A DNA stretch of 64,000 nt. Origin: Galeopsis tetrahit. Its lineage: Eukaryota > Streptophyta > Magnoliopsida > Lamiales > Lamiaceae. A program made the position numbers and the translations under genes. Shown here in pieces: positions 34,969 through 44,189 of this stretch (position 1 is the first letter of the stretch; each line of letters begins with the position of its first letter). The stretch covers positions 58,772,063 to 58,836,062 of the forward strand of contig OY776120.1 in the NCBI GenBank assembly GCA_963675135.1. The letters run 5' to 3'. Under the pieces are notes generated by a model. It had not been told where the DNA came from. It was given only the letters and a program-made list of their open reading frames with translations, and did no database searches.

Positions 34969-35581
34969 CTAATCCTCGTCGGCAGCAGGTTTGGAGGAAC
35001 CAGCTTTCTTTGGAAGCAAAAGGTTGTGGATGTTGGGCATAACTCCGCCATTTGCAATAGTCACGTCGCCCAGAAGCTTGCTAAGCTCCTCATCGTTTCT
35101 CACAGCCAATTGGATGTGCCTTGGGACAATCCTTGTTTTCTTGTTATCTCTCGCCGCGTTTCCTGCCAATTCCAACACCTGAAACCAAACGAATCGGTCA
35201 ATTTAACTCTTCAAACCCTAGAAATTGGGCATTACCAAAATCCATCAAATTAAGGATTGAATATCTCCAAATCTAACAAAATAGAGTTCCAATTGTGAGT
35301 ATATGAAATCAATTAATTCCACAGATTTGACCATCAAAATCTAGAAACCAAGATTCAGAAAAGTAGATCGAAATAAAAGACGCAATACGCACCTCAGCAG
35401 CTAGGTATTCAAGGACCGCCGCAAGGTAGACCGGAGCCCCGGCGCCAACTCGCTCAGCATACTTTCCGGCCTTGAGGAAACGAGCAATACGGCCGACGGG
35501 GAACTGAAGGCCGGCTTTGGAGCTTCTGGATTGGGCTTTTTTCGCAGCTCCGGATCCAAGTGTCTTGCCTCTGCCCGCCAT
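34969..35581 (-). CDS. H2A: Histone H2A (canonical), two exons
   Basis: Core histone H2A, which pairs with H2B in the nucleosome. Exon 1 is 35581-35393 (63 codons from ATG, MAGRGKTLGSG to EYLAAE). The intron is 35392-35179 (214 bp, GT...AG on the minus strand). Exon 2 is 35178-34969 (VLELAGNAARD to KPAADED, TAG stop). The joined protein is 132 residues, the normal H2A length. The histone fold is complete: SSKAGLQFPVGRIARFLK, VGAGAPVYLAAVLEYLAAE, NKKTRIVPRHIQLAVRND, GDVTIANGGVMPNIH. The tail has neither the SQEF end of H2A.X nor the KSPKK-type motif of H2A.W. It therefore groups with canonical plant H2A. It looks intact and is the only convincing host gene here. An intron is frequent in plant H2A genes. 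Confidence 0.97.
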
Positions 35582-35668
35582 TTCAAATAAGGGAAGCTTT
35601 GTGTAGTATGAAGAGAGGGGTTTCCACAGTGGAGAAGAGATGATGGCGAAAGGGAGGCGAGCCGCCGC

Positions 35669-35676
35669 CTTATATA
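35669..35676 (-). promoter_or_regulatory. TATA box of H2A gene
   Basis: Minus strand TATATAAG, about 90 bp upstream of the ATG, which puts the transcription start near 35640. Confidence 0.75.
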
Positions 35677-35703
35677 GAAATCGGGTTCGCTATGAACAAA
35701 TGA

Positions 35704-35711
35704 CGCGGATC
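35704..35711 (-). promoter_or_regulatory. Plant histone octamer motif
   Basis: GATCCGCG on the gene strand (CGCGGATC on plus), about 30 bp upstream of the TATA box. The octamer is the hallmark of plant core-histone promoters and supports S-phase expression. A CCGTCG hexamer-like motif lies just further upstream at 35723-35728. The remaining 230 bases to 35944 show nothing else I recognise. Confidence 0.75.
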
Positions 35712-35944
35712 GTGGAGCATAGCCGTCGATAAGAAAACATATCAACGGATGGATTGAAGTCCTGGTTGCTGACTATTTTATAACCGTATTTCAATTAATA
35801 TTTTAATACCCCATATATTTATTTTGCAATTACAATATTATCCCGTCAACAACATTTTTAATACAGTAAATAAAATTCCATAGAGAATTTATAAGTACAG
35901 TATTTTTTGGCTTTAAATCCAATTACAATGTATAACATATCAAG

Positions 35945-36823
35945 TTAACCTTTTTTTTTTAATATTAATTTACATTTATATTTGTATATTTTTTTACTGA
36001 TTTAAAATTTCCAATTATTAAATTAAAATTTACATATTTTTTGGATTAGTCTCATAACATCCTCACCCCAAAAAAAATCAATATAAAATGTTTCTATAAA
36101 TCACTAATTTTTTTTTGGACAGTAGATAATTAACTAATCTCGAATCTGTGTCGTTTTTCACCTGTGTCATTACTCAACCGTTTTTAGCATAATCCAATTC
36201 TTTTGGATTTCTTTCGTGGATCTTGAGTTAATTATGAGGTTTGTCGTTTTCCTCTTTTCGAGATATTGTTATTCTTTCATTCCATGTCTTTTTATTAATG
36301 ACAGAAACATTAAATGATCTACGACAAAGATTCTCATTGATCGATGTTAAAAGCGGAGATGTGATTATTAATGGTCAAACTCATAGTTTAACTACATAAA
36401 GACACTCATTTTAATAAGATTTACATCAAGTAAATTTGATCCTTCACACACTCATCTATCAGCTTACACCAAGTCACCCGAACTTGCATAAATGAAGGTT
36501 TTTCATGAACGAGTATAATTTAATTTTTTTTTGAATTACATTAAATACCCATCCCTTTTCCCCTCCCCATGATTCGAACCCAGGATCTAAAGCCTAGGTA
36601 GTGGTGCTCTAACCACTTGAGCTATCCAACTTCGTCAACGAGTATAATTTAAGGGTGCGCACATTTTCACACAAATTTTGCTTGATAGTTGTTCAGTTGA
36701 CAAGTTAATCATAGACTCCTAGCAAGTCAATAGACTCAGTTATTAATTTAAACAAAAACACATTGCACTCAATAACTATTGTTTGACAGTTAACTTAAAT
36801 TTACTAAGTTAGGACCTTCTACA
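35945..36823 (+). repeat. Tandem-array unit 0 (left-truncated), carrying a SINE
   Basis: Homologous to 54755-55484, 56805-57765 and 60475-61215, with shared stretches such as GTTTGTCGTTTT, TCTTTTCGAGATATT and ACCAAGTCACCCGA. It is the distal part of the roughly 2.2-kb unit. It is cut on the left near 35945 and continued, after the inserted hAT and Copia-B, by 53297 onwards. No gene is seen. Confidence 0.8.
36524..36636 (-). mobile_element. tRNA-derived SINE (113 bp)
   Basis: The minus strand reads as a tRNA-like head: box A TAGCTCAAGTGG and box B GGTTCGAATC, about 35 bp apart. A short tail follows, ending in a run of A. Flanks are a 16-bp direct repeat AACGAGTATAATTTAA (36508-36523 and 36637-36652). 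The other array units (near 55295, 57583, 61035) have the same site with a single copy of this sequence and no insertion. It moves by borrowing LINE machinery. A degenerate tRNA gene is excluded by the lack of cloverleaf 3' half and by the target duplication. Confidence 0.9.
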
Positions 36824-37122
36824 TAGGGGTGAGCATTATTCGGTTTTAAACCGAAAACCGAACTGAACCGAACCGAAATATGAGTTCGGTTCGGTTACCA
36901 AATATTTCGGTTCAGTTTTCGGTTTTACATTTTATGAAATCCGGTTTTCGGTTCCGGTTATAACCGAATTAAATTCGGTTACCCGAAACCGACTGAATAA
37001 GGCCCATATATAAACTTAAGCCCTAATTCATTCTTCACACTTCAGTCCCCAAAATCGAAACCCTAAGTCCAGCCCCCAAAATCGCCTAACCTACCCAATT
37101 CCTCCAAATTCCAATCCTCCCC
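36824..37122. mobile_element. hAT-type element, left part (split by Copia-B)
   Basis: Starts TAGGGGTGAGCATTATTCGG, rich in CGGTT and GAACCGAA subterminal motifs. The other end at 53296 reads TAGGGGTGTGCATCGGTCGG in inverse. Flanks are the 8-bp duplication CTTCTACA (36816-36823) and CTCCTACA (53297-53304). Together with the right part, the element is about 837 bp without Copia-B. No transposase ORF is present, so it is a non-autonomous derivative. The target base context matches the intact units at 55480 and 57760. Confidence 0.85.
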
Positions 37123-39004
37123 TGTTGGTCCTGAAAGGAGTATATAACAAGTGTATGGGGGGGGAATACACTTGTATGCAATTCTTTGAAAACTTTGATC
37201 AAACCAGAGTTCAGCAAGGTTGTCTTGGACAACTCTGCTGAAGAAGATTAACTCTTCTAAGATAATCAGACTACTAAGTACTATTGAGTACTTAGTTAAT
37301 TGACTATCTAGGGGAGTTATATGTGCGGAATAATGGTTGGCCCTTTAAGTTTAGACTCCTTTAATTTCTGAAATCACTTAGTCAATGCAACACAGTTCAG
37401 TTTAGCTTCAGGGAACTTGTCCAAATCAGTTTTGCACAGTCTTTGAATATGTATCTTTGAAAGATCAGTTTAGTGTGCAGTGTTGAATGAATGTAAGTAC
37501 TTGTAAAGTAAATCAACACAAGAGTTTATAGTGGTTCAGAGACTCAAGCTCCTACATCCACTTTCCCTGATTTAACAGGATAATTCCTTCACTCTTGGAA
37601 TTAACTTGTTTTATAGTGCCAAGGTGCACTTGATCAAGAACACCACTCCTTGGTGAATTGATCCCTAGGATGTCTAGAGTCCTAGTACCCTCTTCTCAAC
37701 TCAGAACTGAACTGTTCTTCTCTCAACAGTCAGCTCCTACCACTTCTACTACTACAACCTTCTCACTTTCACTCTTGAAAGGTGTAAGGGTTGAAGTAAG
37801 GTTCCAACTAATGAGATATCCTTTACAATGAAGATCAGTGTATAAGGATAGGATATCTCTCTAAGCTTGTGTATGGATATACAATTTGGTTCAGCTTAGA
37901 AGAAGTGTTTGAAGACTAAGATAGTCTTTGAAAGCTTTGAAAGCACTCTAGCTTGTAAGAACTTTGAGCTTAGTTGGATTGTGTTGAGGTGCTAGTTGAG
38001 GTCAGTTGGATAGTTGGATAGTTGGATAGTTGGATAGTTGGATGCTTTCAAATGGTCTTCACACTTCTGTATTTATAGACAAAATGGAGGATTTGCCCGT
38101 TGGAGAGGCAGCCCCAAATTGCTATAAATGTCTTCCTTGAGTTCTTCAAACTGGAAGACAGATTCTTGATAGTGACATGTCCTCATTTGGGTAATAAACG
38201 GCTGTACCAGTTTTGTCTTCATTCTGCAGCACTTTTCCCAATGTTTGACTTCTTGTTAGGACTTGGACATGGCTTCTGAAGGTTGATCCAATGATAGGAC
38301 AACATTCCTTATCATCTGGACAACTCTCCTTATCACTATCAGCAGTTTTGCTTTTCAGCATGGTTGGCTTGCTCTTCTTCAGATGACTTGGCTCTTTCCC
38401 TTTGTTTCTCTTGTGTATGGTCTTAGCTCATTCCTTTGAGGACCTTTAGGGACTGGTTGTCTCAATCTCTTTAGGCTTTCAGAGCACTTGATCTTGGTCA
38501 ATTTAGCTGAGACAACTCCTCTGGACAACTCTTCTGATCAGCATGATTGGTCTTTTTGCATCAGAGCACTTTATACTTTAGAGTTGGCTTATCTGGACAA
38601 CTCTCCTGACCAAAACCTTTGAGTAGTCTTGTCCTTTTGAGCTAGGTAGGTTTGTTCTTGCATATGGCTAGCTTCTTTGGACAATTCTCCTGATCAGAGC
38701 ATATGAATACTTTCTCTGGACAACTCTCCTGATAAGAACATCTTAGATTTCATAGAGTGTCCTTGCTCTTAAGTGATTGTTCCAGAATTTGAGCCTTGAG
38801 GGGACTTGTCCTTGATCATCTTTAAAGCATAGGTTCCCTCTCAAATTGTGCATCTATTTGTCTAAGAGCTGCCTAACATTTCAGCTTCTCATCTAGCCTA
38901 TAATCTATATGTTCTAACATTCTTAGAACATATTTATATTGACTTAGGCATGTCTCAGGGGGTTTTGGTATTCAATCAAAACATAGCTCATTTTATTCCC
39001 AACA
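37123..39004 (-). repeat. Copia-B 3' LTR (1,882 bp)
   Basis: Ends TGTTGGTCC and CCCAACA on the plus strand. Contains about 4.5 copies of a 9-bp unit (GGATAGTTG) at 38005-38043 and a minus-strand TATA (CTATAAATA) at 38070-38078. A dispersed motif TGGACAACTCTCCTGAT recurs in variants near 38318, 38522, 38594, 38679 and 38718, in the part that is U3 in the element's orientation. Short ORFs inside are not genes. Confidence 0.96.
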
Positions 39005-39020
39005 ATTTCCCCCTTTTTGA
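39005..39020 (-). promoter_or_regulatory. Polypurine tract of Copia-B
   Basis: Minus strand TCAAAAAGGGGGAAAT directly before the 3' LTR start TGTTGGGAATAAAA. Confidence 0.9.
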
Positions 39021-39464
39021 TGATGCCAAAACCTACATAATTTAAGCAAAAGTGACTTGTCTACACCTATTACATGTATCTTCAGAAGACATGACTGAGG
39101 TCAATATTCCTGAAAAATAATGTGTTAGTGTATTCACTGTTTTTGTTGCAAGTAGGTTTTAAGATAGGCATAGAGAGATTTGTGTTTCTTGATTCAAAAT
39201 AAGTTCAACTATCATTCATTAAAAAAAATCATTACAGGCATGTTGATAGTTGAAATTAACATATCAGAGCATGAATCAATAACACTTAAGTATATCAGAG
39301 CACTTCATTACAATAATTCAAAATAATATTTTCAGCATCAGAGCACAGAACTTGTTATCAGAGCAATCTTTAACAGATTAGAGCTATCAGATTAACACAT
39401 CAGCAAGCTTGACCATATTTCAGCATAGTTGATCATTCAAGTAAGGTCAGAAGACTTAGCCATT
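39021..39464 (-). other. Copia-B 3' untranslated region with PBS-like repeats
   Basis: No gene seen. TCAGAGCA occurs four times on the plus strand (39264, 39295, 39338, 39358), three times as the 10-mer TATCAGAGCA. On the element's RNA strand these read TGCTCTGATA, the exact complement of the core of its own primer-binding site. Confidence 0.6.
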
Positions 39465-42400
39465 TCAAAGATCATCCTCAGGAGGTGGCAGCATTCCATA
39501 CTGTGCCCACACTCTTCTTTTCAGTGCCATGGCTTCTTGGTTGGTTCCCTTAGGACCAAGAACCATCTTGTTCAGCTTAAGGATCTCAGTGAATTCCCTC
39601 AGAATTATTGCTTGGTCAATCCATCCTTCAAGCTTTGGAGGCATGTATATGATTGGCTTGGGAGCTGTGAGTTCAAATCTTGCAATGTCAGCAGCTGCAA
39701 GTAGTTGTTTATACAACTCTCTGTAGTACTCTAGCATGAACTCATTGAAGGCAGAGTTTGCATCTCCTCCATTCCATCTGTCAATGACATAAAAGTCATA
39801 GACAAACTCCCTTTTGGCTTCTTCCCATGTGTCATTCAGTTGAATTGGCACCCATTTATCCAAGTGTGGATATTTGGTGTCCATTGGGATTAGAAGCTGA
39901 GGCTTCATCTTGCTGTAAGTTGCTCTTCTCCTTCTTGGTTTCTGAAAGTTTGCTCTCCTTTCATCTCTTGCTCTGTTGGCTTCTTCCATCAGATCAATTT
40001 TCTCATGGGCCCTCATCATGGCCAGTTTCTGTTGTGTTTCAGGGTCTTTGCCATACCCTTCATGAAACAGCTTTGATGGATCATGGGCTAGAACAGTTGT
40101 CTTCTTCTTAGGTTCAGATCCAAATCCTTCAGCAAATAACTCTTCAGTCTCTTCAGTTGATTTGGCACCTTCAGCAGTTTTTCCAGATTCAGAAGATTTG
40201 TCCTCTTCAGTAGTTTTGGCTTTCTTTGATGTAGGCTCATCCTCATCAATTCTGAATTCAGGTGGAAGATCAAGGCTGCTAGGAAAGTCAGTGAATTTCT
40301 CAATTTGTCTCTTCTTTCCTTGGGCCTTCTTGATCTTTCCTCTGGTTTGGACACCTTCAGCATCTTTGTCCAGACCTGACACTTCACCACCTGGTCTTTG
40401 CTGTTTTCTTGCCCTTTCTTCTTGAGCTGAGGCCATTGAGTTCTTCAATGCCAATGCTAACTGCTCCTCTTCATCCAAATCTTCCAAGTTCAGCATTTCT
40501 GGCTCTTTTCCCTTTCCTTCAGGGACTTTGTCTTTCCCTTTCACTGGACTCCCAATCACCAAGGCACCTTTTGCTCTAGCTCTTTCCCTTTCCCCCTTTT
40601 TGGCAGCATCAAAGCACTGGGGCTTTAGGTCACTCATTGAGGCCATCAGGGATTGGGCCTGGTTTAGGGACTTCATCTCTTCCAACAAATATACATTTTC
40701 ATCATGTATATTCTGCATTCTATCACTGCTCAAGCTAAGGAAAGCTAGAACATGCTTCATCTTTTGTTGGACAACCTCTTCCATGGCTGTTTTCAGAGAT
40801 GCATCCAGCTGGGTTTTTAAGAGCTCAGTGAGGTTGGCCACTGCACCTTTAGCAATGTTGGCCAACACTTCTTGGGAAAATTTTTCTGAGGCAGCTTTGA
40901 CCATAGCTAGCCTTTGCTCTTCAGCTCTTCTCTTTTGTAGAGCAGTTTTCTTTCCAATGGCTTGTTTGACAGTTAGCCTGAGAGCTTTGACATTAGCATT
41001 GTGATTGTCTCTCAGCAGCTTTTGTTCTTTCTTGACCTCATCTGAGATGGCTTCCATGGTTGATTTGGCACTTTGAACTTCAGTGGAGATGGTTTGAAGA
41101 CCAGATTCCACACCACTGATTCTTGCCTCAAGGGTGGGTAGCACAACATCTTCAGAGCCAGTGAGCCTCATTTCTACAGATGCTAGAGTTCTTCCCTGCT
41201 CATTCAATGCTCCTGAAGTTTCAGCATGAGCAGATTGGACTTGATGAGCCAAGGAGTCCAACTTCTCTGATTGCATTCCAAGTAAGGCTTGAGCTGAGCC
41301 TGTATCAACTTGGATAGGTGCATCTGTGAGGAACTCATCTGCAAAAATTTGGTCAAGAGAAATACCTGCAACATCAGATAAATCAAACAAGTTAGGAAAT
41401 AAGCACTCATCACCCTCAATTTCTTTTGCATAAGACTCTGATACATCAGCAGTCTTCTTCTCATTTTCAACTTGTTCTTTTCTCCCTTCATGAATAATGT
41501 TCTCACTCAAGGAATCAGGCCTCCTTTCATCAAGGGATTCCTGAAGTTCAGATTTGACTTCAAGAATAACCTGTCCTTCCTCACTTATTCCACCCTCATT
41601 TGGTGGTACACTCACTATCTTAGTGATGACTACCTCTCTTTCATCCTCAACTTCCTCTGATTTTTCAACTAATCTTTCCTTTTCAACTCCTTCTCCTAAA
41701 CCTGCAACATCTCCACCTTCATCAAGGTTCAAAGATGGCAGTTGTGGGGAGATCACAGTGCTTATATCAACAGCCACTGAGTCATCCTGAATGATTAAGG
41801 GCTGATCAGTGTCCAACTCCTCTGACACTGAATAGGCCTTAATCAAACTAGCCTCTAATACAGGAACCTCAACATCTTTAGGCTGTGCCTTGGGTTCAGA
41901 AGAACCTTCATTGGCAGATGTGTCTTTGGTTGTGTTACCATCCTTGGTCAACACCTCTGAAGTTACAGAGCCTTTCCTATGATAGGTTTTGGGAGGATTG
42001 GAAAGTCTATCTGCTACAGAAGACTTGGGTTGAAGGGATTCAGGGAGGTTGGCTTGAGGGGTTTCAGGAGGGTTGGGTTTTGAAGGGTTTGAAGGATCAT
42101 CAGGGGAATCATCATCATTAGAGTCACTATCAGGGTGTTTGATTCCCTTTGCCTTTCTTTCTTTCTCCTCCTTAATCTTATCAGCTACCAACTTTGCAAA
42201 AATCTCCTCATCAATGAGGAATCTTGTCTTTGAAATTCCAGCAAAGTGTAGCAATCTGTTCTCCTCTATCTGCCACCAGTTTGCACCCTTATCTTGGATG
42301 ACTTGTGATATCTCCATCAAGGATTTTTCTTTCACATCAACAAGCATCCTTAAATCTTGAAAGGCCCTCTGAATTCTTGGAAATTCAGCAAGTTGTGGAT

Positions 42401-44189
42401 ACAAACTGTCCACAGTAGCCTTAGCTCCTCCTCTGAGCATACTTTCATAAGTATACTCCTCCTCATCTCCACTTGAATGGGGACTTTGGGTTATAGGGGA
42501 GTTGGCTCTGGGTTCTCTTATCAAATCTTTAGGCAGATTAAGTTCAGGGATGATGGTCTCAGAAGGGTTGGGCTCAAGTGAAGGTACTTCAGTTTCTTTA
42601 GAGAGCAATGAATCTGAAGGGGCTTTACTCAGGGGGGTTGGCTCATTGAGTGTATGCTCTAAGAGTTTTGAATAATTGAGCATGGATGAGTCAAGGGGAG
42701 ACAGGAGTCTTGTCTCATCTACTGCTAAGTCAGCAAGCACATCAATGCCACTTCTTTGCTCATTCCCTTCTGGAGAATATCTCTTAGTGAGGTTTACAGG
42801 GGTAATGGGTTGGTTGGAAGGGGTAACATGGGTTTCAGGGGAGTTGGGCTCAAGATACTGAATTTCAGGGAGGTTGGCCTCTATGGGTTGACCTTCAGGG
42901 ACTTTGGATTCTGGAGTTCCAGAACCAGATGAATTGGTCCTTGACATGGATTTTGCCCTGCTTTCAGCTCTGCTCTCCCTTAGAGCCAATTGAAGAGACC
43001 TCTCTTCTTGCAGCTCCAACACCTTTTCAGTAGGTTTGGCCCTTCTCTTGCTGGCCCTGCTACTTCCACTTCCTTCCTTCTCAGGGACAACTTCCCTGAC
43101 TCTCTTATCACCCTTCTTCTTTTGCCTGGTCTCATTGTACTTTTGCCTGAGTTCTTCTGAATGATCAGATGGCACTTGTACACCTTCTCTAGCAACTTCT
43201 TCAATCTCAGCTGAAGCATCTGAATTCTCTTCTGAGATTCTCTGAGACATTTTTCTTGTCTTTACAGCCCTGGCCTTTGTTCTCTTTTTCATCTTAGGCT
43301 TCTCTTCCTCCTGTTCTTCAGCAGGCTTGGCCAGTAGCATCCTTCTTTTCTCAGTTTTCTTACTGAGCTTTCTGAACAGGATCTTTTGGGCTGGGAGAGG
43401 CTTTGCAAAGGTCTGCATCTGGGAATAGTGGGAAAACCTCTCAATCAACAAGCTTGCCCTGGTGCAATACTTGATTTTCCCTTCTAGCACCACCTTGTTG
43501 TGGGCTTTCACCTTAAATTTAGCCTTTTCTTTCATCATCTCAGACATGATGAAGGTCCTCCAATCAAACTTGATGCCCTTATCACTGGCATCAATAATGG
43601 CAGCCATGATTCTGATCCTTGGCTGGCTGACCTGCTCTAGGCTTCCAGTGTTGCTTAAGAGGCTCTTAGCAACTACCTCAAATAGATTAAGAAACTCTGG
43701 CTTGAGAGTTTTCTTGTTTTGAGTTGAGGAGAGAGGGCCTGGAACTAATAACCACTCTTGGGCTATTTCCTCTTCATGTCCAGTGCCATACACTTCTGGA
43801 TTCCTTCCCTCATAAGGCAATCCAAAAGCTCCTTCCAGATCTTTTGAGGAGAATCTAACTCTATGGAATCTCTCCTCTTCCTCTCCTTCAGCTGTGTAGG
43901 ATAGCCTGGTTGATACTTCTCCATCTTCAGGCTTGCCTCTCCACTTGAGGAAGGCAAAGAATTCTGCCATATAACTTTCCAGGCAAGAGCTTGGTCTTTC
44001 TTCCAAGAACTTTTGGAGACCAGCCCTTCTCAACCATCTCAGGGTTGGAGTAATCTCAGGATCTTCATTTTCAAAAGAGATAATTGGCTCAAAGTGAAGA
44101 TTGTTCTTGGTGCTTAGATAGCCAAAATCTAGGTCTAGATCTTTGTTGGAGAAATCAACAAGCATCTCAGGTCTAACCTTGGGGGCCAT
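39465..44189 (-). CDS. Copia-B third ORF (1,574 aa), intact
   Basis: A long uninterrupted ORF after pol. I take ATG 44189 (MAPKVRPEMLV) as start because the decayed relative at 10292 begins MAPKVRQD; the frame stays open upstream to 44426. Residues 1-260 share blocks with the third ORF of the plus-strand element and resemble the Transposase_32-type domain (LRWLRRAGLQKF, YMAEFFAFLKWRG, RIRIMAAIIDASDKG). At 280-400 it is basic (KKTEKRRM, KMKKRTKARAVKTRK), possibly nuclear targeting. The middle is acidic and Pro/Ser-rich. About 970-1200 is predicted coiled coil from its heptad pattern. Two stretches fit the ubiquitin-interacting motif core LxxALxxS: EERSLQLALRES (395-406) and EEEQLALALKNS (1240-1251). 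I see no signal peptide or membrane span. The protein is unusually long for this position. Its role is unknown. Confidence 0.85.
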   Translation of the reverse strand: MAPKVRPEMLVDFSNKDLDLDFGYLSTKNNLHFEPIISFENEDPEITPTLRWLRRAGLQKFLEERPSSCLESYMAEFFAFLKWRGKPEDGEVSTRLSYTAEGEEEERFHRVRFSSKDLEGAFGLPYEGRNPEVYGTGHEEEIAQEWLLVPGPLSSTQNKKTLKPEFLNLFEVVAKSLLSNTGSLEQVSQPRIRIMAAIIDASDKGIKFDWRTFIMSEMMKEKAKFKVKAHNKVVLEGKIKYCTRASLLIERFSHYSQMQTFAKPLPAQKILFRKLSKKTEKRRMLLAKPAEEQEEEKPKMKKRTKARAVKTRKMSQRISEENSDASAEIEEVAREGVQVPSDHSEELRQKYNETRQKKKGDKRVREVVPEKEGSGSSRASKRRAKPTEKVLELQEERSLQLALRESRAESRAKSMSRTNSSGSGTPESKVPEGQPIEANLPEIQYLEPNSPETHVTPSNQPITPVNLTKRYSPEGNEQRSGIDVLADLAVDETRLLSPLDSSMLNYSKLLEHTLNEPTPLSKAPSDSLLSKETEVPSLEPNPSETIIPELNLPKDLIREPRANSPITQSPHSSGDEEEYTYESMLRGGAKATVDSLYPQLAEFPRIQRAFQDLRMLVDVKEKSLMEISQVIQDKGANWWQIEENRLLHFAGISKTRFLIDEEIFAKLVADKIKEEKERKAKGIKHPDSDSNDDDSPDDPSNPSKPNPPETPQANLPESLQPKSSVADRLSNPPKTYHRKGSVTSEVLTKDGNTTKDTSANEGSSEPKAQPKDVEVPVLEASLIKAYSVSEELDTDQPLIIQDDSVAVDISTVISPQLPSLNLDEGGDVAGLGEGVEKERLVEKSEEVEDEREVVITKIVSVPPNEGGISEEGQVILEVKSELQESLDERRPDSLSENIIHEGRKEQVENEKKTADVSESYAKEIEGDECLFPNLFDLSDVAGISLDQIFADEFLTDAPIQVDTGSAQALLGMQSEKLDSLAHQVQSAHAETSGALNEQGRTLASVEMRLTGSEDVVLPTLEARISGVESGLQTISTEVQSAKSTMEAISDEVKKEQKLLRDNHNANVKALRLTVKQAIGKKTALQKRRAEEQRLAMVKAASEKFSQEVLANIAKGAVANLTELLKTQLDASLKTAMEEVVQQKMKHVLAFLSLSSDRMQNIHDENVYLLEEMKSLNQAQSLMASMSDLKPQCFDAAKKGERERARAKGALVIGSPVKGKDKVPEGKGKEPEMLNLEDLDEEEQLALALKNSMASAQEERARKQQRPGGEVSGLDKDAEGVQTRGKIKKAQGKKRQIEKFTDFPSSLDLPPEFRIDEDEPTSKKAKTTEEDKSSESGKTAEGAKSTEETEELFAEGFGSEPKKKTTVLAHDPSKLFHEGYGKDPETQQKLAMMRAHEKIDLMEEANRARDERRANFQKPRRRRATYSKMKPQLLIPMDTKYPHLDKWVPIQLNDTWEEAKREFVYDFYVIDRWNGGDANSAFNEFMLEYYRELYKQLLAAADIARFELTAPKPIIYMPPKLEGWIDQAIILREFTEILKLNKMVLGPKGTNQEAMALKRRVWAQYGMLPPPEDDL

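Noticed and set aside
36570..36625. Possible tRNA gene on the minus strand (box A and box B present)
   Set aside because: The sequence does not complete a cloverleaf, ends in an A-rich tail and is bounded by a 16-bp target duplication absent as a pair from the other units. It is a SINE.
38146..38361. 71-residue ORF present identically at 51895-52110
   Set aside because: It lies inside the Copia-B LTRs, which are identical; there is no protein similarity or start context.
39465..44189. Third ORF as a retroviral-type envelope
   Set aside because: No signal peptide, membrane span or cleavage site is visible; charged low-complexity and coiled-coil sequence dominates.
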